Assembly: GCA_903912525.1 (NCBI GenBank)
Contig: CAIWHK010000032.1
Span: forward strand, 62,001-126,000
Source: an uncultured bacterium
Lineage (GTDB): Bacteria; Krumholzibacteriota; Krumholzibacteriia; LZORAL124-64-63
Direction of reading: 5' to 3'
DNA: 64,000 nt
The notes under the pieces are model-generated. The model did not search any database. It was given only the letters and a program-made list of their open reading frames with translations, and was not told where the DNA came from. Position numbers and translations under genes: made by a program. Shown here one piece after another: positions 27,833-36,336 of this stretch. Positions within the stretch are counted from its first letter, which is position 1. The number at the start of each line of letters is the position of its first letter.

Positions 27833-28306
27833 TTAATGATTCCCGTAGGGTCCGCCACCACCGGTTGAGGCTGGATCCACCAGCCCCCCCAACCACAGGT
27901 AGGCCAGGACCCCCACCACGATGCCGCCAACCACCTCGCCCCAGGTATGGCCCACCAGTTCGCGCAACCGCCCCCCGGGCCAGGGTCCACCCGCCTGCAG
28001 GGCCTCGCGGAGGTCGTTGAGCAACCGCGCCTGCTTGCCGATCTCCTGCCGCAATCCGGTCGCCTCGAACAGGATGAAGATGCCGAAAACCAGCGCCAGG
28101 CTGAACAACGGCGAGGCCGCACCGCAGTCCCGCCGCACCAGCAGGGCCAGGGTTGTGACCGTGGCGGCATGCGAACTGGGCATGCCCCCGTTGGCAAAGA
28201 ACAGCAACGGGCGCCACCGCCGGGTTGCCACCAGTTCCCAGACCACCTTGGCCGCCTGCGCGACCAGGCCGCTCAGCAGCGCCACGATTCCTGCATTCCA
28301 ACCCAC
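27833..28306 (-). CDS. DUF212 (divergent PAP2) membrane protein
   Basis: 157 residues from GTG 28306, with GGAGG four bases before it; a longer frame extends to 28357 but lacks a ribosome site. Four or so membrane segments. FFANGGMPSSHAATVTTLALLV contains the GGMPSSH motif of DUF212 proteins, related to acid-phosphatase/vanadium haloperoxidase (PAP2) enzymes, and the second conserved block is LRELVGHTWGEVVGGIVVG with its His. Function is unknown; a lipid-phosphate phosphatase role is often proposed. It has its own promoter, back to back with that of the PpiD-like gene. Confidence 0.88.
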   Translation of the reverse strand: MGWNAGIVALLSGLVAQAAKVVWELVATRRWRPLLFFANGGMPSSHAATVTTLALLVRRDCGAASPLFSLALVFGIFILFEATGLRQEIGKQARLLNDLREALQAGGPWPGGRLRELVGHTWGEVVGGIVVGVLAYLWLGGLVDPASTGGGGPYGNH

Positions 28307-28355
28307 ACGGCCTCCATCCTCAGGCGGGCCCGGCCCACCCGTGCCCCCGATCCGC

Positions 28356-28383
28356 AATCTACGTCATCGACGGGGCTGAGCAA
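28356..28383 (-). promoter_or_regulatory. Promoter of the DUF212 gene
   Basis: TTGCTC (28383-28378), a 16-base spacer and TAGATT (28361-28356) on the minus strand, giving a leader of about 40 nt. Its -35 lies 8 bp from the -35 of the divergent PpiD-like promoter. Confidence 0.5.
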
Positions 28384-28391
28384 CGCGCAAC

Positions 28392-28420
28392 TTGAGATTT
28401 CCCGTCGGTTCTGCCATCAT
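28392..28420 (+). promoter_or_regulatory. Candidate promoter of the PpiD-like gene
   Basis: TTGAGA (28392-28397), a 17-base spacer and CATCAT (28415-28420); the overlapping TATAGG at 28420-28425 could alternatively act as the -10. The leader to ATG 28562 would be about 135 nt. Confidence 0.4.
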
Positions 28421-28561
28421 ATAGGGTCGATCCGGGGTGCGGCGTGCCGATCTGTCGGCAACGCTGTCCGTCTTGTTGTGCCGTTCCATTCCGTTCCGGT
28501 CGCCTGCGCCCCGCGCCCAGGCACTCCCGGGGCGCCATCACCACCGGCAAGGGGTTCGTCG

Positions 28562-30379
28562 ATGTTCCAGTTCATGCGTTCACGGGCCAAGGTCTTCTAC
28601 TGGGTGATCGCGGTCACGTTCCTCCTGTTCATGGCTTTCAGCGGCTCCAAGATGCGCGGTTGCGATGGCGCCGGCGGGGGGAATCTGGAGGCTGGCGTCG
28701 TCGGTTCGGTCAACGGCACGAAGATCACCGCTGCTGCGTACGACCAGGCCTACCGTCAGCAGGTCGCGATGATGAAGCAGCAGGCTCCCGATCGCGAACT
28801 CAACGCCAACCAATACGCGGCTGCGCAGGAAGGCGCCTGGGACTTCGCGGTGCAGACCGCGCTGATCGACCAGGCCATCGCCAACCGCAAGATTAGGATC
28901 ACCGACCAGGAAGTGCTCGACGCCTTCCGCACCAACCCGCCGGCCGAGCTCCTTGCCCAGTACCGCACCGAGAGCGGCTCGGTCGACATGCAGCGTTACT
29001 ACGCCGACCTGCAGAATCCCGCGATCAACTGGAAGCCGGCCGAGGATTATGTGCGCCAGATCCTGCCCCGCCAGAAGCTCTCCGAGCAGATCGCCGCGGC
29101 TGTCGCCGTCAGCGACGACGAGGTGCGCCGCGAGTACCTGCGCCAGGTGGGACGCGCGATGGCCGAGTACGTCGGCGTCGCGTTCACCGACATCAATGAC
29201 GGGTACAACCCGACCGACCAGGAGATCACCGACTGGTACGCCGCGCATGCGGAGGACTACAAGCACGACGGCCTGGCCACGTGCAAGGTCGTGCGCTTCG
29301 CGAAGAACCCCAGCGCCGCGGACGAGAAGGACATCGTCGATACCCTGAACAGCATCCGCCAGGAGATCCAGGCGGGCACCACCGACTTCGCGACGGCCGC
29401 CAAGCAGTACAGTGACGACACCGGCAGCGGCGAGCGCGGCGGCGACATCGGCTCGTTCGATCGCTCCCGCATGGTGCCGGAATTCGCCAACCCGGCGTTC
29501 GCGTTGCCGATCGGCCAGATCAGCGAACCGGTGCGCACGCAGTTCGGCTACCACCTGATCGAAGTCACGGCCCAGACGAAGGACGCGGCCGGCCAGGTGA
29601 CGCAGGTGACGGCCCGCCACATCCTGATGAAGGTCACGCCCGGCCCGCAGACGCTCGATACGATCAATGCGGCGGCCACCGGCTTCCGTGACCGGGTCAA
29701 CGCCACGAACTTCGTTTCGACCGCCGAAGCCGAGGCCCTCGAGGTCCTCAAGCCGGCGGCCGTCGCGCGCGGCCGCGACATCCCGGGCCTGGCACTGTCC
29801 CTCGTCGGCACCAACTGGGTGTTCACCGCCAAGCCCGGCACGGTCGGCCCTGTCATGGAGAACGACGACTGCTACTTCGTCATCCTCGCCGAGCGGATCG
29901 ACCCGGCCGGCACCCGTTCGCTGGACGACGTGCGCAGCCAGGTCATGCTGGCCCTGCGCAAGCAGCACAACACGCTGGTCGCCAAGCAGCGCCTGGCCCC
30001 GGCCCTGTCGGCCGTCCAGGCCGGCACGGCGCTCAGCCAGGTGGCCCGCACCTACAACCTGAAGTACGCCGTGTCCGACACGTTCTCGTACAACAGCAAC
30101 GTTGCCGATGTCGGCTACGGCACGGACTTCAACAAGACCGTGCTCGAGGGCCTCGTCGGCCGCGTGACCGAGCCGGTCGAGACGATGCGCGGCGTGTACG
30201 CCGCCGTGCCGCTGTGGATCAAGCCGGTCAACGAGACGGAATTCGCCGCCAGTCGCGTCGGGATCCAGCAGGCCCTCATGTCGAGCGCCCAGAACGAGGC
30301 GATCGACAAGTGGCTGAAGGAAGAGAAGGCCAAGGCGAAGATCGTCGACCACCGCGCCGAGATGCGGGCGCAGAACTGA
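28562..30379 (+). CDS. PpiD/SurA-like membrane-anchored peptidyl-prolyl isomerase
   Basis: 605 residues. ATG 28562 follows AAGGGG; ATG 28574 is a weaker option. A single membrane anchor (about residues 11-28) follows a short basic N-terminus, the PpiD topology. A SurA-N-type chaperone domain covers roughly 45-235 (GSVNGTKITAAAYDQAYRQQ). A parvulin domain lies at about 238-338 with DTGSGERGGDIGSFDRSRM and FGYHLIEV. A second, degenerate parvulin-like region begins at TARHILMKV. It should sit in the inner membrane with its chaperone part in the periplasm, helping secreted and outer-membrane proteins to fold. It is a lone plus-strand gene ending in a strong terminator. Confidence 0.93.
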   Translation: MFQFMRSRAKVFYWVIAVTFLLFMAFSGSKMRGCDGAGGGNLEAGVVGSVNGTKITAAAYDQAYRQQVAMMKQQAPDRELNANQYAAAQEGAWDFAVQTALIDQAIANRKIRITDQEVLDAFRTNPPAELLAQYRTESGSVDMQRYYADLQNPAINWKPAEDYVRQILPRQKLSEQIAAAVAVSDDEVRREYLRQVGRAMAEYVGVAFTDINDGYNPTDQEITDWYAAHAEDYKHDGLATCKVVRFAKNPSAADEKDIVDTLNSIRQEIQAGTTDFATAAKQYSDDTGSGERGGDIGSFDRSRMVPEFANPAFALPIGQISEPVRTQFGYHLIEVTAQTKDAAGQVTQVTARHILMKVTPGPQTLDTINAAATGFRDRVNATNFVSTAEAEALEVLKPAAVARGRDIPGLALSLVGTNWVFTAKPGTVGPVMENDDCYFVILAERIDPAGTRSLDDVRSQVMLALRKQHNTLVAKQRLAPALSAVQAGTALSQVARTYNLKYAVSDTFSYNSNVADVGYGTDFNKTVLEGLVGRVTEPVETMRGVYAAVPLWIKPVNETEFAASRVGIQQALMSSAQNEAIDKWLKEEKAKAKIVDHRAEMRAQN

Positions 30380-30408
30380 TCTCGCGGCACGACTGCGACG
30401 GAAACGGC

Positions 30409-30440
30409 AAAGGGCCCGGGATTCCACTCCCGGGCCCTTT
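30409..30440 (+). terminator. Intrinsic terminator after the PpiD-like gene
   Basis: AAAGGGCCCGGGA and TCCCGGGCCCTTT form a perfect 13-bp stem with the 6-base loop TTCCAC, followed by GCTTTCC. It lies 30 bp after the stop codon and could also stop minus-strand transcripts from the gene at 30477. Confidence 0.8.
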
Positions 30441-30476
30441 GCTTTCCTGGCCGGCGCTGCGGGCGGTTGCCGGCGC

Positions 30477-30908
30477 TCAGTCCCCGCCGAACGGATTGCG
30501 TGGCTTCCGCCGGCGGAACTCCTGCAGGTCCTCGTCCATGCGCTTCAACTGGTCCTGACGTTGCTTTTCGTGCTCGCCGGTATCGAAGAGGTGCGCCATC
30601 TTCTCGGCCTCTTCGCGCTTGCGCTCGTCGAATGCGCGCAGGTCGTCGCCGATCGCCGGCCCCTGCCGTTCGTCCAGTTGCTCCACGGCCAGGTGGTCGC
30701 GGATCTCCAGATGCGTCTCGTAGGCGCTGGAGACCAGGGCCACCGCGCCCAGTTCTTCCAGTGTCGCGGCCTGCAGGCGGATCTGGCTCTCGGCGACGCC
30801 CAGCACCTCCGCCAACTCCTCCGGCGTCGGGCCGCGGCCCAACCGGTGCTCCAGGACGCGCACGCCGGCCAGCAGCAGGTGGGCTTCGGCTCGCGGGACT
30901 CGGATCAT
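30477..30908 (-). CDS. Small protein of unknown function with helix-turn-helix-like N-terminus
   Basis: 143 residues. ATG 30908 follows GGACGG. I do not recognise the family. The N-terminal half (GRGPTPEELAEVLGVAES) looks like the winged-helix segment of sigma-70 region 3 or a small transcription factor. The C-terminal half is highly charged and helical (EKQRQDQLKRMDEDLQEF). It is the last gene of the DUF4321-tatA-mrfAB unit, 18 bp after mrfB. A DNA-binding role is possible but unproven. Confidence 0.72.
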   Translation of the reverse strand: MIRVPRAEAHLLLAGVRVLEHRLGRGPTPEELAEVLGVAESQIRLQAATLEELGAVALVSSAYETHLEIRDHLAVEQLDERQGPAIGDDLRAFDERKREEAEKMAHLFDTGEHEKQRQDQLKRMDEDLQEFRRRKPRNPFGGD

Positions 30909-30926
30909 CGTTCGTCCGTCCTTCCG

Positions 30927-32099
30927 TCAGTTTCCGGGCGTCGAACGGCGCAGCAGCCGTTCTTCCCGGCCCGGCTCCCCCGCCAGACGCGCGTGCCGCA
31001 GCGCTTCGTCCAGCCGCGGCAACCGGCGCTCGTAAAGGATCGCGGATTCGCGATGCGCCCAGCGGCCGGCACCCGCGTCCAGGGCCGCGCGCAGGACGGC
31101 CTCGACTTCGTGCCAGTGCCGCCGACGTTTCAGGATGCGCACGGCGTCCACTGCGAGAGCCCTCGTCTGCGCCCCGGCCTGCCCCAGGGCATCACCGGCC
31201 AGGGACGCCAACATCCACCCGGCGGCCGCAGCATCGTCGCGACGACGCTCCGCCACGCGGGCCAGGGCCCAGGCACGCCGCCAGTCGTCGCAGCCTGCGT
31301 CCGGCGGGACCGAGGCGGCGTCCCCCTCCGTGCAAACGCGCTCGAGAATGTGGGCCATGCCTGCCAGGTCGCGCCGGTTGTGGCGCAGCACGCAGAGCAG
31401 TTCATCCGCGGGATCACCGGAAAGCCAGCCGCGCCACACTTCGGGAATGCGGGCACCTTCGATGTCGCCCTCGCCGCGGACCTGGCCGCAGACCGAACGC
31501 TCGATCGTCTGCTGCCGGCAGTCGGCCAATGCGCGCCCCCACAGGCGCCGGCAGGCCGGGAGCAGGTCCCATGACAGCAGGTGCGCCAGCGGGTCGGTTC
31601 GTCGGTTCATCAGGGCCCGCGTGCGCAGCAACGGCAGATCGAACGCGGCGCCGTTGTAGGTGACCGCGACCGTGAACGGCGCAGCCAACTCCGCCAGTGC
31701 GCACAGCATTCCAGCCTCGCGACCGGGCCCGGGCAGGAAGAACTGGCGGACAACGAGTTCGCTGCCCTCCCACCACGCGACGCCGACCAGGAACGCGAGT
31801 GTCCCCGTGCCGCCGGACAGGCCGGTGGTTTCGGTATCGACGAACAGGATCTCTTCGCGCGCCGGGCGATGGTCACCATGGCGCGAAAGAAGGCCGTGCA
31901 GGCCGGGCAGGCGGGGCGGTACGGCCGGGCCATCCTCGCGCCAGTCCCGCGCCCAGCAGGGTCCCGCCGCAGTGGCCTCCTCGCGCAGGCCCAGCTCCGC
32001 CGGGGGTGCCGCCACGAAATCGCGCGCCGGCGTCTCGAGATCCGTCTGCTGTCGACTGGTCAGGCGGTCGAGCCGCGCCAGCCGCTGCCTCAGGTCCAT
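30927..32099 (-). CDS. mrfB: YprB/MrfB-type ribonuclease H-like exonuclease
   Basis: 390 residues from ATG 32099, one base after the mrfA stop. The DEDD-type exonuclease core is clear: ILFVDTETTGLSGGTGTLAFL (exo I with Asp-Glu pair), TYNGAAFDLPLL (exo II) and the late HNRRDLAGM block (exo III). The region after about residue 260 is helical and resembles a TPR-like tail. In Bacillus subtilis the homologous MrfA helicase and MrfB exonuclease repair mitomycin C-type damage independently of UvrABC. The same order here suggests that the pair works in DNA repair. Confidence 0.87.
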   Translation of the reverse strand: MDLRQRLARLDRLTSRQQTDLETPARDFVAAPPAELGLREEATAAGPCWARDWREDGPAVPPRLPGLHGLLSRHGDHRPAREEILFVDTETTGLSGGTGTLAFLVGVAWWEGSELVVRQFFLPGPGREAGMLCALAELAAPFTVAVTYNGAAFDLPLLRTRALMNRRTDPLAHLLSWDLLPACRRLWGRALADCRQQTIERSVCGQVRGEGDIEGARIPEVWRGWLSGDPADELLCVLRHNRRDLAGMAHILERVCTEGDAASVPPDAGCDDWRRAWALARVAERRRDDAAAAGWMLASLAGDALGQAGAQTRALAVDAVRILKRRRHWHEVEAVLRAALDAGAGRWAHRESAILYERRLPRLDEALRHARLAGEPGREERLLRRSTPGN

Positions 32100-32100
32100 C

Positions 32101-34383
32101 TCAGGCCCTGCCGGCGGCCGCCGCCGGCCCCGCCAGCAACCAGGCTGCGCCGGCCCGCGCCGTGTCGCCGGAGTCGACGGCCGCGCCCACGCAGGCCGGG
32201 CAACCGCGCCCGCAGGGGCAGGCGGCCAGGTGGCGGCGCGCCGCATCACAGATCTCGTCGAACTGCTCGTAGATCCGCCTCGCGAAACCGACACCGCCCG
32301 GGACGCTGTCGTACAGGTAGAGCGTCGGCTTGTCGGTGAACGGCGAGCGGATCATCGCCGTCGCATGCAGGTCGGCGCTGTCGGCCATCACGAAGACCGG
32401 CGCCACGCAACCGAGCAGGTGCGCCAGCCCCTTCAGGGCGTCGCCGAGGTCGAGCCCGGCGACCGCCAGTTCATCGGCGGCGGTCTCGGGCACCTCCCAC
32501 CAGAAGCTCGTCGTGTGCATCTCCATCTCCGGCAGGTGCACCCGGCCGGCACCGACGTTCTCGTGGGTGCCCAGCTTGATCTTCTTGTAGACGGTCACCT
32601 TGGAAACGAGACCGATCTCGCCCACCGCCAACTGGCCCGCGCCATGCGGCTGCTGCTCGTCGGCCGTCAGTGTCTTCAGCTCGCTCTTGCGCTGTGCATC
32701 CGTGTAGTAGTCGACCTGCACCGGGGTCACGTGCGCCTCGCGCCGGTCCCAGTCCAGCCGGTCGACGTGGTGCTGCTGGCCGCCGTGGATGTAGATGGCA
32801 TCGTCGTGCAGCATCTCCTGCGCACTGAACAGGTCCATCTCGCCGATGACCAGGCCGCCGGGGCGCGAATCGTCGATGATCACGACGTTGTCGGGCGCCG
32901 CGCTGCGCAGGCTGACGTCCTCTGCGGGATACGTGTCCGCCATCCAGTGGAAGCGGCCCTCGGCCCGGTGCAGGACGCGCATCTCGCACAGGTAGTCCAG
33001 GATCTCCGTCACGCGGTGGCCGCCGTACTCCTCGTCCTCGGCGAACGGCAATTCGAACGCCGCGCACTTCAGGTGGCTCATCTGCACGACGAGGTTGTCG
33101 GGGTCGAGCGTCGCGTACTCGGGGCTGCGCCCGAAGAAGAAGTCGGGATTGGTGACGATGTACTGGTCGGCGGGGCTGCTCGAAGCCACCAGCACGACGG
33201 CGCTGACGTTCTGCCGGCGGCCGGCGCGCCCGGCCTGCTGCCAGGTCGCCGCCACCGTGCCCGCGTATCCGGCCATGATGCACACGTCCAGCCGTCCGAT
33301 GTCGATGCCGAGTTCGAGCGCATTGGTGGACACGACGGCCTTCACGCTGCCGTCGCGCAGGCCCTGCTCGATGGCGCGGCGCTCGCCCGGCAGGTAGCCG
33401 CCGCGGTAGCCTCGCACCTCGCCGGAGCGGATGCCCACCTTCCGCCCCGCCTTCTCCAGGTAGGTCAACAGCAGTTCGACGCGCATGCGACTGCGCGCGA
33501 ACACGATCATCTGCGCGCCACTGCCGAGGAACCGTTCGGCGATGGCGCGGGTCGTCTTGATGGTCGAGGCCCGGATGCCCAGCTCGCGGTTGATCACCGG
33601 CGGATTGTAGAAGATGAAGTGCTTGAGGCCGCGCGGCGCGCCGTTCTCGGCGACTTCGGCCATCGGCAGGCCGGTCAGGCGTTCGGCCAGTTCAAGCGGG
33701 TTGGCGATCGTGGCCGAACAGCAGATGAACTGGGGATACGCCCCGTAGAACGCCGCCACGCGGCGCAGGCGTCGCAGCACGTTCGCAACGTGGCTGCCGA
33801 AGACACCCCGGTACTGGTGCACTTCGTCCACCACGACGTAACGCAGGTTCTCGAACAGCTTCACCCACAGCGTATGGTGCGGCAGGATCCCCTGGTGCAG
33901 CATGTCCGGGTTCGTCACCACGATATGGCCGGAACTGCGGATGGCACGACGGGCCGTCTCGGGGGTGTCGCCGTCGAAGGTGAACGTCTTGATGTCGACG
34001 CCCAGCTCCGTGACCAGGCCGTGCACCTCGTGCATCTGGTCCTGGGCCAGCGCCTTGGTCGGGAACAGGTACAACGCGCGGGCCTGCGGGTCCCGCAGGA
34101 TCGCGTCGAGCACCGGCAGGTTGTAGCAGAGGGTCTTCCCCGAGGCCGTCGGCGTCGGGATCACCAGCGACCGCCCGGCCAGGGCGAGCTCGACCGCGGC
34201 AGCCTGGTGGCTGTACAGCTCCGCCACGCCCCGGCTGCGCAAGGCAGCCTGCAGGCGTGGGTCCAGCGCGCCGGGAAATTCCGCCGTACGCGCCGGCTGC
34301 GGCGGGATCACCTCCCAGCGGGTGACATGGCGCAGGAATTTCTCGTCGGCCTTCAGCTGTTCGAGCAGTTGCGCGAGGTTCAA
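32101..34383 (-). CDS. mrfA: YprA/MrfA-type DEAD/DEAH-box helicase with DUF1998 domain
   Basis: 760 residues from a TTG start at 34383 that follows GGAGGT at good spacing; no in-frame ATG or GTG fits without running into tatA. Helicase motifs in order: IPTPTASGKTLCY (motif I), VVVDEVHQYRG (DEVH, motif II), CCSATIANP (motif III), VVSTNALELGIDIG (motif V) and WQQAGRAGRRQ (motif VI). The C-terminal MrfA zinc-binding (DUF1998-type) domain ends with CPCGRGCPACVG, giving four Cys. Homologue of B. subtilis MrfA (YprA), a 3'-5' helicase for mitomycin lesions. It is followed one base later by mrfB. Confidence 0.93.
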   Translation of the reverse strand: MNLAQLLEQLKADEKFLRHVTRWEVIPPQPARTAEFPGALDPRLQAALRSRGVAELYSHQAAAVELALAGRSLVIPTPTASGKTLCYNLPVLDAILRDPQARALYLFPTKALAQDQMHEVHGLVTELGVDIKTFTFDGDTPETARRAIRSSGHIVVTNPDMLHQGILPHHTLWVKLFENLRYVVVDEVHQYRGVFGSHVANVLRRLRRVAAFYGAYPQFICCSATIANPLELAERLTGLPMAEVAENGAPRGLKHFIFYNPPVINRELGIRASTIKTTRAIAERFLGSGAQMIVFARSRMRVELLLTYLEKAGRKVGIRSGEVRGYRGGYLPGERRAIEQGLRDGSVKAVVSTNALELGIDIGRLDVCIMAGYAGTVAATWQQAGRAGRRQNVSAVVLVASSSPADQYIVTNPDFFFGRSPEYATLDPDNLVVQMSHLKCAAFELPFAEDEEYGGHRVTEILDYLCEMRVLHRAEGRFHWMADTYPAEDVSLRSAAPDNVVIIDDSRPGGLVIGEMDLFSAQEMLHDDAIYIHGGQQHHVDRLDWDRREAHVTPVQVDYYTDAQRKSELKTLTADEQQPHGAGQLAVGEIGLVSKVTVYKKIKLGTHENVGAGRVHLPEMEMHTTSFWWEVPETAADELAVAGLDLGDALKGLAHLLGCVAPVFVMADSADLHATAMIRSPFTDKPTLYLYDSVPGGVGFARRIYEQFDEICDAARRHLAACPCGRGCPACVGAAVDSGDTARAGAAWLLAGPAAAAGRA

Positions 34384-34399
34384 GCCGACCTCCGTGCCC

Positions 34400-34645
34400 T
34401 CAGGGCTGCGCAGGCCCCTGCGGCTTGGTGTTGTCCTTCTTCTCGTCCTGGCGCTTGATGTCCTCGACCTCGCGCCGCACTTCGCGACCGGCGTCGCTCG
34501 TCGCTTCCTTGAACCGGCGGATCGACTTGCCCAGCGCATCGGCGACCTCGGGCAGTCGCTTGGGCCCGAAGAAGAGCAGGACGATCGCGAGGATCATCAG
34601 CATCTCGGGCCAGCCGATGTTTATGAAGGCAGGCACAGGAATCAT
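34400..34645 (-). CDS. tatA: Twin-arginine translocase subunit TatA
   Basis: 81 residues from ATG 34645 (GGGAGG five bases before it); GTG 34648 is an alternative. Single membrane helix near the start (GWPEMLMILAIVLLFFG), then the hinge FGPKRLPEVADALGKSIRRFKEA that is the hallmark of TatA, and a charged amphipathic tail. TatA multimers form the pore through which folded Tat substrates cross the inner membrane. No tatB or tatC lies in the window. Confidence 0.95.
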   Translation of the reverse strand: MIPVPAFINIGWPEMLMILAIVLLFFGPKRLPEVADALGKSIRRFKEATSDAGREVRREVEDIKRQDEKKDNTKPQGPAQP

Positions 34646-34661
34646 CACGGCCTCCCGCGGC

Positions 34662-34925
34662 TCAGCGGTACCACCTCAGGATTTGTGAGGCGACGAAGAC
34701 GCCGATCACGCTCATGAGGTTGAAATGGATCTGGAACCCGAAGGTCAGGTCGAGGATCACCAGGTTCCAGTGGTTGACCTCGGGACCGAACGCGACGTAG
34801 CGCACGAACAGCTGCTCGGCGACGCTGCCCTTGCTCAGGAACAGGCCGAGGACCTCGCTGACGATCGACCCGATCAGCACGCCCAGCAGCAGCGTGAGGA
34901 TGACGGTTCCCAACGGTTTGCGCAT
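34662..34925 (-). CDS. DUF4321-like small membrane protein
   Basis: 87 residues. ATG 34925 has AAGGA before it. Two membrane segments: LGTVILTLLLGVLIGSIVSEVLG near the start, cited here only to residue 24, and a second near the C-terminus. The Gly-spaced first helix with short LSKG hinge matches the DUF4321 pattern known mainly from Firmicutes; function unknown. It lies 16 bp upstream of tatA and is the first gene of that unit. Confidence 0.7.
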   Translation of the reverse strand: MRKPLGTVILTLLLGVLIGSIVSEVLGLFLSKGSVAEQLFVRYVAFGPEVNHWNLVILDLTFGFQIHFNLMSVIGVFVASQILRWYR

Positions 34926-34984
34926 CGTCCTTCGACTTTCCCTTGCACCCGGCGCCCCGATTGGGCCGGGCTGGTCGAGGGCGC

Positions 34985-34993
34985 AAGATAGCA
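34985..34993 (-). promoter_or_regulatory. Extended -10 promoter of the DUF4321-tatA-mrfAB unit
   Basis: On the minus strand TGCTATCTT (34993-34985) is a TGn extended -10 with four of six matches to TATAAT. No convincing -35 is seen; a GCCGG-N7-CCGGC repeat occupies 35002-35018 in that region. Confidence 0.4.
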
Positions 34994-35050
34994 CCCGCCA
35001 CGCCGGAACGGAACCGGCACTTGCTGAAGCCCGCGCCCGCCCAGGCGCGA

Positions 35051-35560
35051 TCAGGCCCCGGCGGCGTCCCGGGCAACCAACCGGTCCACAACCGGCTTGA
35101 GCCGCTCCCAGACCTGGTCGAGCGTCTGCGGCATGACCCGCGTCTCGCCCACCGTGCTCATGAAATTCGTGTCGCCGTTCCAGCGGGGCAGCATGTGCAC
35201 GTGCAAGTGCCCGGGGATGCCGGCGCCGGCGCTGCTGCCCCCGTTGTAGCCGCAGTTGATGCCGTCCGGACGGAAGGCCTCCTGCAGCGCGTCCTCCATC
35301 AATTTGAGGAAACGGGCCATGTCCGCCAGTTCGGCCGGGTTGCATTCGCACAGGCGCGCGGCGTGGCGATTGAGCACCAGAAGCAGGTGGCCGCTGTTGT
35401 ACGGGTACAGGTTCAGGATCAGGAACCAGTTCAGATCGCGATGGAGCACATAGTGCGCACGATCATCGCAATCCAGCCGGTTGCAGAAGACGCACCCGTC
35501 CTCTTTGCGTTCGCCGCTCACGTAATCGTACCTCCAGGGCGTGCACAGCCGGTCCATCAT
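35051..35560 (-). CDS. HIT family hydrolase (AP4A phosphorylase-like)
   Basis: 169 residues, longer than HinT. ATG 35560 directly abuts the upstream stop (TGAATGATG). CVFCNRLDC at residues 23-31 and NLYPYNSGHLLLVLNRH are family landmarks, and the triad is GHLHVHMLPRWNGDTNFM, whose RWxGDxNFM ending is typical of the Rv2613c-type diadenosine tetraphosphate phosphorylases. Likely acts on dinucleotide polyphosphates or adenylated metabolites in the cytoplasm. Last gene of the metabolic run starting with the aminotransferase at 40.9 kb. Confidence 0.92.
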   Translation of the reverse strand: MMDRLCTPWRYDYVSGERKEDGCVFCNRLDCDDRAHYVLHRDLNWFLILNLYPYNSGHLLLVLNRHAARLCECNPAELADMARFLKLMEDALQEAFRPDGINCGYNGGSSAGAGIPGHLHVHMLPRWNGDTNFMSTVGETRVMPQTLDQVWERLKPVVDRLVARDAAGA

Positions 35561-36325
35561 TCATCGTCCCCGCGCGCCCAGCAGGCGTTCGGCGGCGGCC
35601 AGTTCGTCGACGGTGTTGATGCCGATGACCTCGTCCGGATCGGTCGTCTGCACCGCCGCCACCTGGCGCCCCTGGCCGACCAGGAAGGCCACCGTGTCGG
35701 TGAGGTAGTATTCGCCCTGGTCGTTGTCCGTCCGCAGGCTGGCCAGGGCCTCGGCCAGGTCGCCGGTCCGGAAACAGAAGACGCCCGAGTTGTATTCGCC
35801 GATGGCCTTTTCCTCGGGCGTGGCGTCGCGGGCTTCGACGATCTTCACGACGTGCCCTTGCGCGTCCTTGATGATGCGGCCGTAGGCGCCGGCATCGTCG
35901 ACCACGCAGGTCAGCACCGTCGCTGCAGCGCCGGTGGCCAGCGTTTCGTCGATCAGTCTCGCCAGCGTCGAGGCGCGCAGCAGCGGGACGTCGCCTGCCA
36001 GCACCACGCACCAGCCGCCGGGACGCACCTGGGGCATACCCATCTGCACCGCGTGGCCCGTTCCCAACTGCGGTTGCTGAAGCGCAAAGCTCAATCCGGG
36101 CCGCGCACAGGTGCTGCGCACGAGTTCGGCCTCGTGGCCGACGACGACCACCGTGTGGTCGATGCCCGCTTCGGCGGCCGTGTCCAATACGTGGTCCAGC
36201 AGCGGCCGTCCCGCCAGCCGGTGCAGGACCTTCGGCAGGTCGCTCTTCATCCGCGTGCCCTTGCCTGCGGCCAGCACCACCGCGTCGATCGGCCCCGGCC
36301 TTCCCTGGCTTCGTTCCATTCCCAT
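35561..36325 (-). CDS. UDP-GlcNAc pyrophosphorylase domain protein (GlmU N-terminal domain only)
   Basis: 254 residues from ATG 36325 (AAAGG before it). The nucleotidyltransferase core of GlmU is intact: VVLAAGKGTRMKSDLPKVLH (nucleotide loop and catalytic Lys), QQPQLGTGHAV, VLAGDVPLLR with the metal-binding Asp, and EYNSGVFCF. The left-handed beta-helix acetyltransferase domain of the usual bifunctional 456-residue GlmU is missing: the gene ends after GINTVDELAAAER with a proper stop and the next gene begins at once. It should form UDP-GlcNAc (or a related UDP-sugar) from sugar-1-phosphate and UTP in the cytoplasm. Confidence 0.88.
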   Translation of the reverse strand: MGMERSQGRPGPIDAVVLAAGKGTRMKSDLPKVLHRLAGRPLLDHVLDTAAEAGIDHTVVVVGHEAELVRSTCARPGLSFALQQPQLGTGHAVQMGMPQVRPGGWCVVLAGDVPLLRASTLARLIDETLATGAAATVLTCVVDDAGAYGRIIKDAQGHVVKIVEARDATPEEKAIGEYNSGVFCFRTGDLAEALASLRTDNDQGEYYLTDTVAFLVGQGRQVAAVQTTDPDEVIGINTVDELAAAERLLGARGR

Positions 36326-36336
36326 GTGCCTTTCGG

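Noticed and set aside
31660-34458. Long plus-strand open frame opposite mrfA and mrfB
   Set aside because: Complementary to conserved helicase motifs; low-complexity composition and no ribosome site.
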